Shown here piece after piece: positions 19,764-28,784 of a stretch of 64,000 bases of DNA. A model generated the notes under the pieces. The model had not been told where the DNA came from. It worked only from the letters and a program-made list of their open reading frames with translations, and made no database searches. The stretch lies in the NCBI RefSeq assembly GCF_001941945.1, contig NZ_CP015583.1:2064501-2128500 (forward strand). Direction: 5' to 3'. A program made the translations under genes and the position numbers. Every line of letters starts with the position of its first letter. The stretch's first letter is position 1. This stretch comes from Roseomonas gilardii. Its GTDB lineage: Bacteria; Pseudomonadota; Alphaproteobacteria; Acetobacterales; Acetobacteraceae.

Positions 19764-20840
19764 TCAGTGCGTCGCGGCGCTGATCCCGCGTGCCAGCGGC
19801 CAGTCCCGCCCACGCCGTCCGGTGGGGGGGCGGCCATGGCGCATCATCCGCAGCAGCATGCCTTCCCGCAGCCCACGATCGCAAACGGTAAGGCGCGGAG
19901 CCGGCCAGGTGCGGCGGATGGCGGCATAGATGGCGCAACCCGGCAGGACGAAGTCCATCCGCTCCGGACCGATGCACGGATGAGCCGCCATGCCTTCCCG
20001 CCCCAGGGCCAGCAGGCGGTTCAGGGCGGCATCCGCGGCGTCGATTCCCAGCACCTGCCCGTCCACCAGCGGGCGCGAATAGCGCGGCAGGTCCAGAGCG
20101 ATGCCGGCCAGGGTGGTCACCGTGCCGCTGGTGCCCATCAGGCTGACCCCGCCGGCGCGCATCTCCTGCCGGATGCAGTGGACGGCGTTGAAGGGCTCCA
20201 GCCGGGAGGCGATCTCCTCCACCAGGGCAGCGAAACCCTGGCGGCTGTCGCAGAGCGCGCCCGCCTGCTCGGCCACCGTCACCACTCCCACCGGGACGGA
20301 GACATAGCCGAGGAGCGAGGGTTGCTCCCCCGGTTCGCGCGGCGTGCGGATCCAGGCGACCTCGGTCGAGCCGCCGCCGATATCGAAGAGCAGGATCCGC
20401 CGGTCGGCCTGGGCCATCAGAGGTGCGCAGGATTCCATGGCGAGGACCGCTTCCTCGCGCGGCGAGATCACCTCGATCGGCAAGCCCAGGGCGGATTCGG
20501 CGCGCCGGAGGAAATCCGCGCCGTTGGCGGCGCGGCGGCAGGCCTCGGTGGCGACGGCGCGCGCCGCATAGATCGGACGGCGGGCCAGCTTGTCCCGGCA
20601 GGCGGACAATGCCCCCAGGGCGCGGTCCACGGCACTGGTGGTCAGGCTGCCGGTCCGGCCCAGCCCCTCCCCCAGGCGCACGATTCGGCTGAAACTGTCG
20701 AGAACGCGAAAACCCTCCGGACCGCCGGGCGCGGCCAACAGGAGGCGGCAGTTGTTCGTCCCGAGATCGATCGCCGCATGGACCGGCGCGGCGAAGGCCG
20801 AGCCGGGGCGACAGGTCGGGAGGTGGCTCATCGTCGCCAT
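19764..20840 (-). CDS. ppx: Ppx/GppA exopolyphosphatase-family phosphatase
   Basis: A 358-residue sugar-kinase/HSP70/actin-fold phosphatase. The phosphate-1 motif is AIDLGTNNCRLLLA, the catalytic Glu region is ATEACRRA, and phosphate-2 is LLFDIGGGSTEVAW. It hydrolyses polyphosphate and/or pppGpp; the short single-module length (no C-terminal HD domain) fits the alphaproteobacterial Ppx1 group. Start at 20840 or 20831. The frame stays open upstream through the tRNA, but that is not coding. It is divergent from the tRNA-Gln. Confidence 0.9.
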   Translation of the reverse strand: MATMSHLPTCRPGSAFAAPVHAAIDLGTNNCRLLLAAPGGPEGFRVLDSFSRIVRLGEGLGRTGSLTTSAVDRALGALSACRDKLARRPIYAARAVATEACRRAANGADFLRRAESALGLPIEVISPREEAVLAMESCAPLMAQADRRILLFDIGGGSTEVAWIRTPREPGEQPSLLGYVSVPVGVVTVAEQAGALCDSRQGFAALVEEIASRLEPFNAVHCIRQEMRAGGVSLMGTSGTVTTLAGIALDLPRYSRPLVDGQVLGIDAADAALNRLLALGREGMAAHPCIGPERMDFVLPGCAIYAAIRRTWPAPRLTVCDRGLREGMLLRMMRHGRPPTGRRGRDWPLARGISAATH

Positions 20841-20900
20841 GGGACTGTCATGATCCGGGAGCCCATGCGCCTGGGCAAGAGCTTTCATGCGTTGGGGTGG

Positions 20901-20929
20901 TTGCAGGCCGTGGGGACCGATGCTATCTC
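20901..20929 (+). promoter_or_regulatory. Probable sigma-70 promoter of the tRNA-Gln gene
   Basis: TTGCAG (20901-20906) and TATCTC (20924-20929) are separated by exactly 17 bases and lie 38 bases upstream of the tRNA 5' end. Confidence 0.45.
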
Positions 20930-20966
20930 GCGCCTCGTCAGCGACCGGGACATCCGACCCGGCCTC

Positions 20967-21040
20967 TGGGGAATAGTTTAACGGTAGAACTCCCGACTCT
21001 GACTCGGGCAGTCTTGGTTCGAATCCAGGTTCCCCAGCCA
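20967..21040 (+). tRNA. tRNA-Gln (anticodon CUG), island integration site
   Basis: A 74-base cloverleaf. The acceptor stem TGGGGAA pairs with TTCCCCA. The anticodon stem CCCGA/TCGGG encloses the loop CTCTGAC with anticodon CTG. The T-arm CTTGG-TTCGAAT-CCAGG and an encoded CCA end are present. An integrase gene begins 96 bases after the CCA, the classical arrangement for an island integrated at a tRNA 3' end. No second copy of the tRNA 3' end is seen in the rest of the window, so the right attachment site is presumably outside it. Confidence 0.95.
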
Positions 21041-21135
21041 CTCCCAAATCCTTCAAAGTCTTCGAGTGCCACCGCCCGGTATGCGGACCACAAGGTCCAC
21101 ATGGCCGGTCCACCCTTTTGCTGGGCAGGACGCGG

Positions 21136-22965
21136 ATGGCACCCATGGCCATTAACCTCCAGTTACGCGGCGCCGTGTATCGATTCAGGCGACGCGTACC
21201 CGACTCCCTCGTGGAGCGGATTGGCCGCAAGGAGATCATCCGCTCGTTGGAAACCTCTTCCCGGGCCGAAGCCGGTCTCCGGGCGCGCGTCGCTTGGTTG
21301 GCGACGGAGAGGGTCTTCGGGATGGTTCGCGCGAACAAGTCCTTGGAAAGGGCGCAGATTGATGAGTTGTTGCGCAGGCTGACCGATGAGGCGGTCCAGA
21401 ACTCTCCTACTCGAGCGGAGCTATCCAGGGATTTCGAGCGTCTAGAGCCCAGGTATGTGGATCTGCTCTTCGGCGACGAGGGGCGTAGAGCCATCCTCTC
21501 CCATCCTGGCAAAGAGCAAGACCTAATCCTTGAGCACCTCGAACGCCTATTGGATGGCGCCGAGATCGCGGTCCTCAAGGAAGCCACCGAGACGGCTCAG
21601 ACAGAGGCGCGGGTCCACGAGATCCGGCGGACGATGGCTGAGCGCGAACGGCGGGATATGCATTGGATGGCCTTGGCTGCCATGCTGATGCTGAAGGAGG
21701 AGCGCTCGGCCAAGGTCCCGACGTCCGCCGCCCTCCCGGCCTCAGAGGCAACGGCAGAGCCTAAGGATGCAGGCCGGAAGGAATCTGCGCCCGCCGCTCT
21801 GATGACCACAGGGGCATCGAGCCTCGCATTCCTTGCGCACCGCGATGCCTACCTAGCCAGCCGTGTGCTTGCCACCGACGACTTCCCCGCCCTGAAGCCT
21901 AACTCCATCAAACAGGCGACCAAGACTCTTGAGCTCTGGGCCGAGTTGATGGGGGACCGGCCAATTGCTGTGATCACCAAGGTCGAGGCCCGCCGCTTCC
22001 GCATCCTGCTTCGGACCCTGCCCGCCGCCTACGGCAAGGCGGTCCGAGCCGGACCCGTTTCGCTGGAGGCTGAGATCCAGCGAGCGCGGGCTCGGCAGGC
22101 GGAGGTCGATGGCCGAAACGCGTCCCTGGCACCTGACATGGAGCGCGAGGCGGACATCGCACTGGTCGGTCTCAGGACGGTCAAGCGACACTTCAGCGCG
22201 TTGAGCGCCTACTGGCAGTGGCTGGCTAACCATGGCTACGCGCCAGAGGACGCCAACCCGTTCATCGGCTTCTCGTGGCCGGGCGTCCGCAAAGGCCGCA
22301 AGGGGCGGGACATGTGGTCGGAGCAGGATCTCCGGACCCTCCTCACCTCCCCCCGCTTTGCCTCCGGCTCCGAGCGCGGCTCCTTCTGGTGGATCACCAT
22401 CATCGGGATGTACTCGGGAATGCGGGTCGAGGAGATTGCCCGGCTCCGTATTCGCCAGGACATCCGGGACCTCCACGGCAGGCTTGCCTTTGTCGTCCAG
22501 GAGCAGTTGGGTGTTTGGAGCCCGAAGACTGAGGCAGGCGCCCGAATTGTTCCGGTCCACCCTGTACTGCTGAAGCTCGGCTTCCATGACTTCGTGGAGC
22601 GACGGGCGGCTCAAGGTCATCAACGACTGTTCTACGACCTGCCGCCGCGGGGGAAGGAGCAGAGCTACGGCGCCGACTTCTCCCGGGAGTTCTCCAAGTA
22701 CAAGGCGGCGCTCGGCATCGGACCCGGAACAGTCTTCCACAGCTTCCGGCACTCGGTCCGCACGATCCTGACCAATGCGCCCGCGGACCAGTTCCGCGAC
22801 GCCTGGATCGACGCCTTCATGGGGCATAGCGCTGACGAGGATGCTGACGAGGGGCGGCCAAAGCGTCAGTCGGTCGGCGTGACCGTCTACCTCAAGGCGG
22901 TGGACATGGAGAACCTCTGCAAGGTCGTCGAGGCCATCCGCTACCCTGTCGAGCCGACGCCATGA
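21136..22965 (+). CDS. tRNA-associated tyrosine integrase with N-terminal DUF6538-like domain
   Basis: A 609-residue site-specific recombinase, expected to integrate and excise the island at tRNA-Gln. The N-terminal segment AINLQLRGAVYRFRRRVPDSL matches the DUF6538 arm domain of large integrases. A SAM-like core-binding domain is near residues 220-380 and the catalytic domain follows: box I Arg in YSGMRVEEIARLR (about 429), HSFRHS (about 535), MGHS (about 563) and the nucleophile in TVYLKAVD (about 586). AGGA five bases before the ATG at 21136 decides the start over a TTG at 21118. It overlaps the next recombinase gene by 4 bases (ATGA), which links it to the gin-like operon. It is more AT-rich than the core genes. 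Confidence 0.9.
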   Translation: MAPMAINLQLRGAVYRFRRRVPDSLVERIGRKEIIRSLETSSRAEAGLRARVAWLATERVFGMVRANKSLERAQIDELLRRLTDEAVQNSPTRAELSRDFERLEPRYVDLLFGDEGRRAILSHPGKEQDLILEHLERLLDGAEIAVLKEATETAQTEARVHEIRRTMAERERRDMHWMALAAMLMLKEERSAKVPTSAALPASEATAEPKDAGRKESAPAALMTTGASSLAFLAHRDAYLASRVLATDDFPALKPNSIKQATKTLELWAELMGDRPIAVITKVEARRFRILLRTLPAAYGKAVRAGPVSLEAEIQRARARQAEVDGRNASLAPDMEREADIALVGLRTVKRHFSALSAYWQWLANHGYAPEDANPFIGFSWPGVRKGRKGRDMWSEQDLRTLLTSPRFASGSERGSFWWITIIGMYSGMRVEEIARLRIRQDIRDLHGRLAFVVQEQLGVWSPKTEAGARIVPVHPVLLKLGFHDFVERRAAQGHQRLFYDLPPRGKEQSYGADFSREFSKYKAALGIGPGTVFHSFRHSVRTILTNAPADQFRDAWIDAFMGHSADEDADEGRPKRQSVGVTVYLKAVDMENLCKVVEAIRYPVEPTP

Positions 22966-24188
22966 GCCGAGATCGCCATCGACCTGGCACCGGTCGGGCG
23001 ACTCGAATCGGCCGCCAGGAGGCGCCACCGAAGGAGCCATGTAAGGGAGAAGCGGACGCCGCGCCGTACCGCTTGGTTGCCTCGACTGCTGACCTGGTCG
23101 TCTCTGGCGAATCCTTTCCGGGCCTTCCCCTCTTCAAGCCCAGGGACGCTCTTATTGATGCTGTGCCCTCCTTGTGGGTGCTCGCGGGGGTCAGGGAGCG
23201 GAGCTACAGCCTGAACACAGTGGAGGCTTACGCCACGGGCCTGCTCCTCTTCCTGAACAGCCAGGAGGTGGCTGCTCCCAATATCGGCTGGCAGCGCGCG
23301 ACCAAGGACGACGTTGTCCGCTTCAAGCGCGAGCTTGCAGCACGCGGAAACGACGCCGACACGATCGCGCTGCGTCTCGCAGCCGTCGAGAACTTCTATG
23401 CGTGGGCAGAAACCCACGGCTTCGTCCGGGTCAGGCCGTTCAAGGTCAATCCGAAGGGTGAAGGACCCGCGCCGGTCGTCAAGGCGCCTCCAAGCACCCG
23501 GGCCCGCAAGGAAGTCTTCACGGAGGAGCAGTTCGAGCGGATCAGGGCCTGCATCGTCATGGACGACCCCATTTTGAGGCGGCGCGTCGACCTGATGTTC
23601 CGCTGGGGTTGGGGCGTAGGCCTTCGGGTGGCCGAGGTCTGTGGCCTGTCGGTGCGGAACCTTCGCCGGTCAGTCGAGGCCGAGGCACCCCCGCGCGCCC
23701 GCGGCAGGAGCCTCGGGGAAGCGTTTGCCGCCACCGCCGCCGAAGGATTTGTTCTCGACCTCGTTCCCGCCGCTACCAAAGGGGCAAAAGGGGGTGCAGT
23801 GCTGGTGCCCCGCGCCCTCATGAAGCCCACAGTGGAGTGGATCGACGGATCCCGCACTGAGTTTGCCAGAGCGGACGCGGACTGGGTTTTCGTCACCGAG
23901 GGCGGGAGGCCGCTAACCCCGGAGACGCTGGGACGATACTTCCTGGCAGCCGTCAAAGCCGCGAAAGAAGTGGGTTCTTTCCACTCCCTTCGGCACTCCT
24001 ACGCGACGCGGGTGCTGTCGGAGTTCAATCGCCTCGGCCACCCCGAACTCGGCGCTCTCTTTGTCCAGAAGCAGTTGCGGCATGCCTACCGGGAGACGAC
24101 CGAGCAGTACACGCACATGGTGCATATGCGGGACCATGCCATCACCGCTGGGATGGCCGTCAACCGTGCATTTGGTGGGAGGAACTGA
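22962..24188 (+). CDS. Tyrosine recombinase, GinA-like (first of three)
   Basis: A 408-residue phage-integrase-family recombinase. The N-terminal SAM-like DNA-binding domain spans about residues 50-165 (SLNTVEAYATGLLLFLNSQE). All catalytic residues are visible: Arg in GVGLRVAEVCGLS (about 221), HSLRHS (about 340), LRHAY (about 374) and the nucleophile in TEQYTHMV (about 382). It is intact and presumably active. It starts inside the stop of the upstream integrase gene, and its stop shares one base with the ATG of the next. In the described GInt islands, ginA, ginB and ginC encode recombinase-like proteins and all four gin genes are needed for excision; assignment to that system is by gene order and size. 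Confidence 0.85.
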   Translation: MSRDRHRPGTGRATRIGRQEAPPKEPCKGEADAAPYRLVASTADLVVSGESFPGLPLFKPRDALIDAVPSLWVLAGVRERSYSLNTVEAYATGLLLFLNSQEVAAPNIGWQRATKDDVVRFKRELAARGNDADTIALRLAAVENFYAWAETHGFVRVRPFKVNPKGEGPAPVVKAPPSTRARKEVFTEEQFERIRACIVMDDPILRRRVDLMFRWGWGVGLRVAEVCGLSVRNLRRSVEAEAPPRARGRSLGEAFAATAAEGFVLDLVPAATKGAKGGAVLVPRALMKPTVEWIDGSRTEFARADADWVFVTEGGRPLTPETLGRYFLAAVKAAKEVGSFHSLRHSYATRVLSEFNRLGHPELGALFVQKQLRHAYRETTEQYTHMVHMRDHAITAGMAVNRAFGGRN

Positions 24189-26164
24189 TGACGACACATG
24201 ATCGCCTACCTTCCCGGCGCGCGAAGCTTCATGCGGAGAAGATCGCGTCTCTGTTGTCCCTCGGTCCTATTGGCAAGGTACTGGCCTCGCATTTCGAGGA
24301 GCGGGTATCCGCTGCTCCGCAGTCCACTGGCCAGACCGTCTGGACGCATGTTTCGGTGATCCGGGACGTCCTCTCAGAACGCGGCGGAACCATTGACGGC
24401 CCGATGTTCGATGCCTTGTACACGAGGCTTGAGGCCTCAGGCATGGCGCCCTTGTCGAAGGCTACGCTCTACGGAGGTGCGATGGGCATCGCCAAGCGGT
24501 TGATGGATGACGGCGCGATCCCCGCATTCAAGGTGCCGCGTCGCTACGCACACAAGGCGGTCCTCGCTGCAACGCCACCGCCGCGTCGCATGACCGATGG
24601 CATCGACCCCGACACGTCGGTTTCAGACCATCAGTTTCTGGAGGCTGTGGTCGACTTCGCCTATGCCGAACTCGAGACGTGGAATAGGAAACGCGCCCTT
24701 GCCGCCGAGATCGCGGAGGCGGGGCGGCTGGCCTACCAAGACATGCTCCCCCGGCTGGATGAGAGCCTCGGAAACAAGATGGACTCTGGTTGGGCCGGAG
24801 CATTGATTCGCGACCGCAGGGCTGAACTGGCGCGGGACAGCTTTCCAGTGGACGCGATGGGTCTGGCCTCCTTCACCTACTGCTACCTGTTCGCTCAGGA
24901 GGCCCTGGACGGCATTCCCTTGACGGCGAATGCGATGGCCCGTGACGGAGGACTGACACCTGCCGAGCGCAGATATGCTCGCAGGATGAAGTTCGTCTCG
25001 GGCAGCTACCCCGGGCTCTTCCCTTCGGTCCTGTGCCCGAGCCAGGATGAGGCGGCGGCTCTGGCGGTGCTACTTGCGGCCGCACACGTGAACGCCTTCT
25101 CGATTGCCGAACTACGTGCCGGTTGCCTGCGCCCAACCGAGAACCCGAATGTCTACGTCCTGGCCTGGCATAAGCGCCGGGCTGGAGGAGCCATGCACGG
25201 TCTGGCGTTCCCAGAAGGAGAAGACTTGGCAGCGGACCGCCAGTACGACGAAGTGGCCGATCCCAGCATCACGTATGACTCAGCCACAGGCGAGGTATCC
25301 CGCATTCTTCCTGACCGCGGACGTGCTGTCAGGGGACGCTCTGTCCCCGCTGTCATCCGGCTCTACAAGGACGGCGCTACTGCATTGCGTCGTGCCATGG
25401 GGTACCGCGAGGACGACCCCGAGGCGCCCCTCCTCCTGACACGGCCCGACAAGATGTACCCGGGCGAAAAGGCGGGCAACGTTTACCAGCCGAGCCTCGC
25501 CACGCTCACGCGTGCTGTCGAGGAATTCCGATTGCGCTTCGCTGAGGCGCGAACCGATGACATCCCAGGCGTGGCGGAAGCGCGATTCACCTTGAAGTCT
25601 ATTCGTGTGTCCGCGATCCATCAGCATCTACGCGCCAGGCGGGATCCGGCAGCCGTCCAGACGACAGCGCAGCACAAAGGCCCAAGGGCGACGGCCTACT
25701 ATCTCCGCCACCGGGAAAGCATGCAGATCCACTCCGAGGAGACGCGCCGGATTGTGGATGCGATGGAGACGGCGGTCCGTGAGAACAACCTTGTTGTCGG
25801 CTTGGCTGAGGCACCGCCAAATGTCCAGGACATTGGCCACGGTGCGGCCTGCCGGGACCGGTACACTGGCCAAATGCCGGGGCAGCGTGAGGGTCGCCCA
25901 TGTGACTTCTTCATCGGCTGCCTGACCTGCGAACGTGCCGTGGTCGTTGCCACGCCCTTGAATTACGCACGCATCCTCCGTTGGCGCGACCATCTTCTCT
26001 CGTCGCGGAGGCGGCACGATGAGGCTCCTGCACGGTGGGAGCGCTGGATCGCACCACAGTTGCGGGTCATCGAGGATGCATTGGCCGACTTCCCTGCGGA
26101 CGTGGCACTCGCGGGCAAGGAGATGGCATCGCGCCTTCGTCTTGATTTCGGAGCCGTCTGGTGA
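24188..26164 (+). CDS. Degenerate tyrosine-recombinase-like protein, GinB-like
   Basis: A 658-residue protein with a C-terminal part that can be aligned to a tyrosine recombinase. Where box I Arg is expected, the sequence reads AAAHVNAFSIAELRAG with no Arg in the GLR position. Box II reads FTLKSIRVSAIHQHL (Lys replaces the first His, Arg kept), and AQHKGPRATAYYLRH keeps the His and a Tyr. After the catalytic region is a Cys cluster (PCDFFIGCLTCERA, about residues 573-585) that may bind zinc. The missing Arg suggests a structural or DNA-binding role rather than independent strand exchange; this is inference. Coupled to both neighbours by overlapping start/stop codons. Confidence 0.7.
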   Translation: MTTHDRLPSRRAKLHAEKIASLLSLGPIGKVLASHFEERVSAAPQSTGQTVWTHVSVIRDVLSERGGTIDGPMFDALYTRLEASGMAPLSKATLYGGAMGIAKRLMDDGAIPAFKVPRRYAHKAVLAATPPPRRMTDGIDPDTSVSDHQFLEAVVDFAYAELETWNRKRALAAEIAEAGRLAYQDMLPRLDESLGNKMDSGWAGALIRDRRAELARDSFPVDAMGLASFTYCYLFAQEALDGIPLTANAMARDGGLTPAERRYARRMKFVSGSYPGLFPSVLCPSQDEAAALAVLLAAAHVNAFSIAELRAGCLRPTENPNVYVLAWHKRRAGGAMHGLAFPEGEDLAADRQYDEVADPSITYDSATGEVSRILPDRGRAVRGRSVPAVIRLYKDGATALRRAMGYREDDPEAPLLLTRPDKMYPGEKAGNVYQPSLATLTRAVEEFRLRFAEARTDDIPGVAEARFTLKSIRVSAIHQHLRARRDPAAVQTTAQHKGPRATAYYLRHRESMQIHSEETRRIVDAMETAVRENNLVVGLAEAPPNVQDIGHGAACRDRYTGQMPGQREGRPCDFFIGCLTCERAVVVATPLNYARILRWRDHLLSSRRRHDEAPARWERWIAPQLRVIEDALADFPADVALAGKEMASRLRLDFGAVW

Positions 26165-28110
26165 TGCTGAGATCCCCGCAAGCGACGGTCCCGCAGCACG
26201 TCGACCTATTAGCCGATACTGTGGGCGCGACGATGCGCCTGCCGCCATGGGTCAGCGGCGAGGCATACCCGGATTGGCTTGTGCCGGTGCCGAACGAGAC
26301 GCTCGTCTTTGTGGTGCATGTGCAGAACAAGGCAACCACCATGCGGCCAAGGCTCGACTTCTCGACTTTTTTCGAGGTCGAGGGGGCTCGCTGCACAGTT
26401 GCCGAGATCGGGCACCTGACAACGATTGCCCTCTGGACCATCTGGCTGCTCGGCACCGAAGGGCTGGGAAGCAAGCCGTGGAAGCCATCTTCTCTGCCGA
26501 ATGCCTTCTACGTGCTGCGCAGGGCAAGCCAGTGGATGGCGCGCGAAGGCTTCGGGCGATGGGATATGCTCGGCCCCGATGACATCGTCCGCCTGAAGGA
26601 GCACCTCTATGCAGGCGGTCAGCGGAGCCTGCTTGGTCGGTGGGGTCGGCGTTATGCGCTGACCATTCTCAAGGTGCTTCATACCCTGCATCGGCGCTGG
26701 AGCTTGATTCCGGACGGGATCACTTTCGACCCTGAGGTGGACGACAAGGTCGTTGTGCGCCGCGTAATCCGGCGTGCGCGCGTGGACAACCCTGACCTGG
26801 TAGACAGTGGTCCAGGAGGTACGCGCTCTATTCCTTGGGATACGGCACAGGCGCTTCTCTCGACCGCTGTGACCATGGTCGAAACCATCGACGCCGATGC
26901 CGTGAATGACCTCGTCAACGAAGCACAGCAGGCTCTTTATCAAGCCAGAAGGGAGTTACCCCAAAAGCGTGTCGCAGCGTTCGTTCAAGCGCACCTTCGA
27001 TGGTTTGGAGCAAGGCACCCTGTGGCCGGAAGGCTCATGGAGGCCTATGAGCTAAAGGGGGCTGGGGCCGCGATCGATCTCCATCGCGACTTGATGACCG
27101 CCTGCTACATCCTTCTGGCTTCCTTTGGCGCCCTCCGCATCTCAGAAGCGGCAGATCTACCGGCAGTTGGCTGCATCAACGAGCGTCCCGATGGCCCCTG
27201 GACGAACACGGTCATCATCAAGACGTCGGACGAAATCCTTGGTAGTAACGTGGCCCGGGTTGTTCCCCCGGTGGTCCGAACTGCTGTTGATACCGCACTT
27301 CGTCTGACGGCACCTCATCGGTCTGAAGAACGAACTGAGTTGCTGTTTTCCTATGACCATGACCGTGCCCTGGTCTCGCTGTTCAAGGCCAGGGTTGCCA
27401 AGGAGAGGCTGATCCAGTTCGCGAAGCGCAGGATGCCGGGGCATCCTGAATGGGCATACGCGACCCACCAACTCAGGAAGCTGTTTGCCCAACTCTATGT
27501 CCGGCGCTTCGAGGGTACACTCCCCGCTCTCCAGCAGCATGTGGGGCATATCTCAAACCGCATGATCGAGGCCTACCTGGACGACCTGGAGATCATCAGG
27601 ATGATCCGGGACGACCAGAAGGATTTGACCTCGGAAATCATGGCTGGGGTCATGCTTGGCCGGTCGGCGGCTAGCGGGAAGCATGCTGAGGGGTGGCGGG
27701 CTGCGGGCATAGAGTACCGGGCGAAGAACATGACCGTCGCCGAGGTTTCGAAGGTAGTCCGCAGGCGCCTTGACGGAGAGCAGATGCACCTCGAGCCGAC
27801 TGGCATCGGATACTGCGTCAGTAGCCCGGTCTCGGCCGCCAGCGGGCTGTGCGGCCAGAACTCTTTGGGCCTGCCTGACCATGCCAACCGCCAGGACGGC
27901 ATGTGCTTGGCATGTGTCAACAATGTTAGCACTGAGGCGAACGAGAGCCAGTTGAAGGCAGAGTACGTCCTGCACCGGCAGATGGCCGAGAGCCCGGACG
28001 CGGCACCGCCTCTCCAGGAGGCCTCGCGGAAAAGGTGCCTACTCATCCAGCATCGTCTCCGGGAGCTCCAAGAGACACGGCAGGCTGCTCAGCCGGAAGC
28101 CTGCGCATGA
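26161..28110 (+). CDS. Tyrosine recombinase, GinC-like
   Basis: A 649-residue recombinase-like protein with a long N-terminal domain of unknown fold (residues 1-300) and a C-terminal catalytic domain. The conserved residues are present: Arg in FGALRISEAADL (about 325), HQLRK (about 435-438), HVGHIS (about 461) and Tyr in MIEAYLDD (about 470). A Cys-rich stretch (GYCVSS...GLCGQ...GMCLACVN, about residues 555-590) follows, similar in position to the one in the preceding protein. GTG 26161 or ATG 26164 may be used; both overlap the previous stop. Its stop overlaps the ATG of the last gene of the operon. Confidence 0.82.
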   Translation: MMLRSPQATVPQHVDLLADTVGATMRLPPWVSGEAYPDWLVPVPNETLVFVVHVQNKATTMRPRLDFSTFFEVEGARCTVAEIGHLTTIALWTIWLLGTEGLGSKPWKPSSLPNAFYVLRRASQWMAREGFGRWDMLGPDDIVRLKEHLYAGGQRSLLGRWGRRYALTILKVLHTLHRRWSLIPDGITFDPEVDDKVVVRRVIRRARVDNPDLVDSGPGGTRSIPWDTAQALLSTAVTMVETIDADAVNDLVNEAQQALYQARRELPQKRVAAFVQAHLRWFGARHPVAGRLMEAYELKGAGAAIDLHRDLMTACYILLASFGALRISEAADLPAVGCINERPDGPWTNTVIIKTSDEILGSNVARVVPPVVRTAVDTALRLTAPHRSEERTELLFSYDHDRALVSLFKARVAKERLIQFAKRRMPGHPEWAYATHQLRKLFAQLYVRRFEGTLPALQQHVGHISNRMIEAYLDDLEIIRMIRDDQKDLTSEIMAGVMLGRSAASGKHAEGWRAAGIEYRAKNMTVAEVSKVVRRRLDGEQMHLEPTGIGYCVSSPVSAASGLCGQNSLGLPDHANRQDGMCLACVNNVSTEANESQLKAEYVLHRQMAESPDAAPPLQEASRKRCLLIQHRLRELQETRQAAQPEACA

Positions 28111-28784
28111 AGTCCATGGACGCCCTCGTCCTGTCTCTGGACGACATTCTTGACAGTGAGCCGACGGACGGTGCTGCGGCCCCTGGTACCGCGCTGCCTG
28201 ATGCGGCGGATGCCATCACGGAACCGCCGAGGAATCCTGAATGGCTCCGGTTCGAGGTGGATCTCAGACGTGGTCTCATCGCGGTGAAGCGCCAAGTCAT
28301 GGGGATCATTGCTGCGGGAGAGCAGCCCAAGAAGATCACTGTTGCTTGGGTGCTGCGCGAGGCTGGGCGCGGACGGTCTCAGTTCTACGCGAAACATGCG
28401 GCGTTCGAGGTTCGTATTCTCCGCGCACAGCGAGCGGCCGAGCGGGTCGTGGCACTTCGAGCCAAGAAGGCGCAGCGCCAGCCGGGGAAGACCGAGTTGG
28501 CCCAGGAGAACAGACGCCTCAAGGTGAAGATCCAGGAGCTTGAGGCTCGCGAGATCTCTAAGCTGGCGGCGATCGCCTTCGAGCGCGCCTTCCCTCGAGA
28601 TCTCGTCATCCTGAATGCGGAGAACGCCGCCCTGAGGGCGCAGGTCAGTCGGCTGGAAGAGGAACTCGCGTCTCTCCGATCTTATCTGAGGACCTATGAC
28701 CGCCATCAAGGCCGGTCGGTGACGCGGGTTGGTAGGCTACATGAGGTCCCACTGCTGGGCAGTGACACACCGACCGAAGGCTGA
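28107..28784 (+). CDS. Coiled-coil/HTH accessory protein, GinD-like
   Basis: A 225-residue protein that ends the recombinase operon. Residues about 75-105 (KKITVAWVLREAGRGRSQFY) look like a helix-turn-helix; residues about 135-205 are a long charged coiled coil with heptad spacing (ENRRLKVKIQELEAREISKL and NAALRAQVSRLEEELASLRS). The start at 28107 forms an ATGA overlap with the upstream gene; an earlier start at 28035 would lie inside it and is rejected. This matches the small non-recombinase fourth gene (ginD) of GInt islands and also recalls TnpC of Tn554-type modules. A directionality or assembly factor role is inferred. Confidence 0.75.
   Translation: MKSMDALVLSLDDILDSEPTDGAAAPGTALPDAADAITEPPRNPEWLRFEVDLRRGLIAVKRQVMGIIAAGEQPKKITVAWVLREAGRGRSQFYAKHAAFEVRILRAQRAAERVVALRAKKAQRQPGKTELAQENRRLKVKIQELEAREISKLAAIAFERAFPRDLVILNAENAALRAQVSRLEEELASLRSYLRTYDRHQGRSVTRVGRLHEVPLLGSDTPTEG

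Noticed and set aside
20841-21587. Upstream extension of the ppx frame through the tRNA
   Set aside because: It runs antisense through the tRNA-Gln and the integrase gene; the Ppx family starts at the AIDLGTNN segment.
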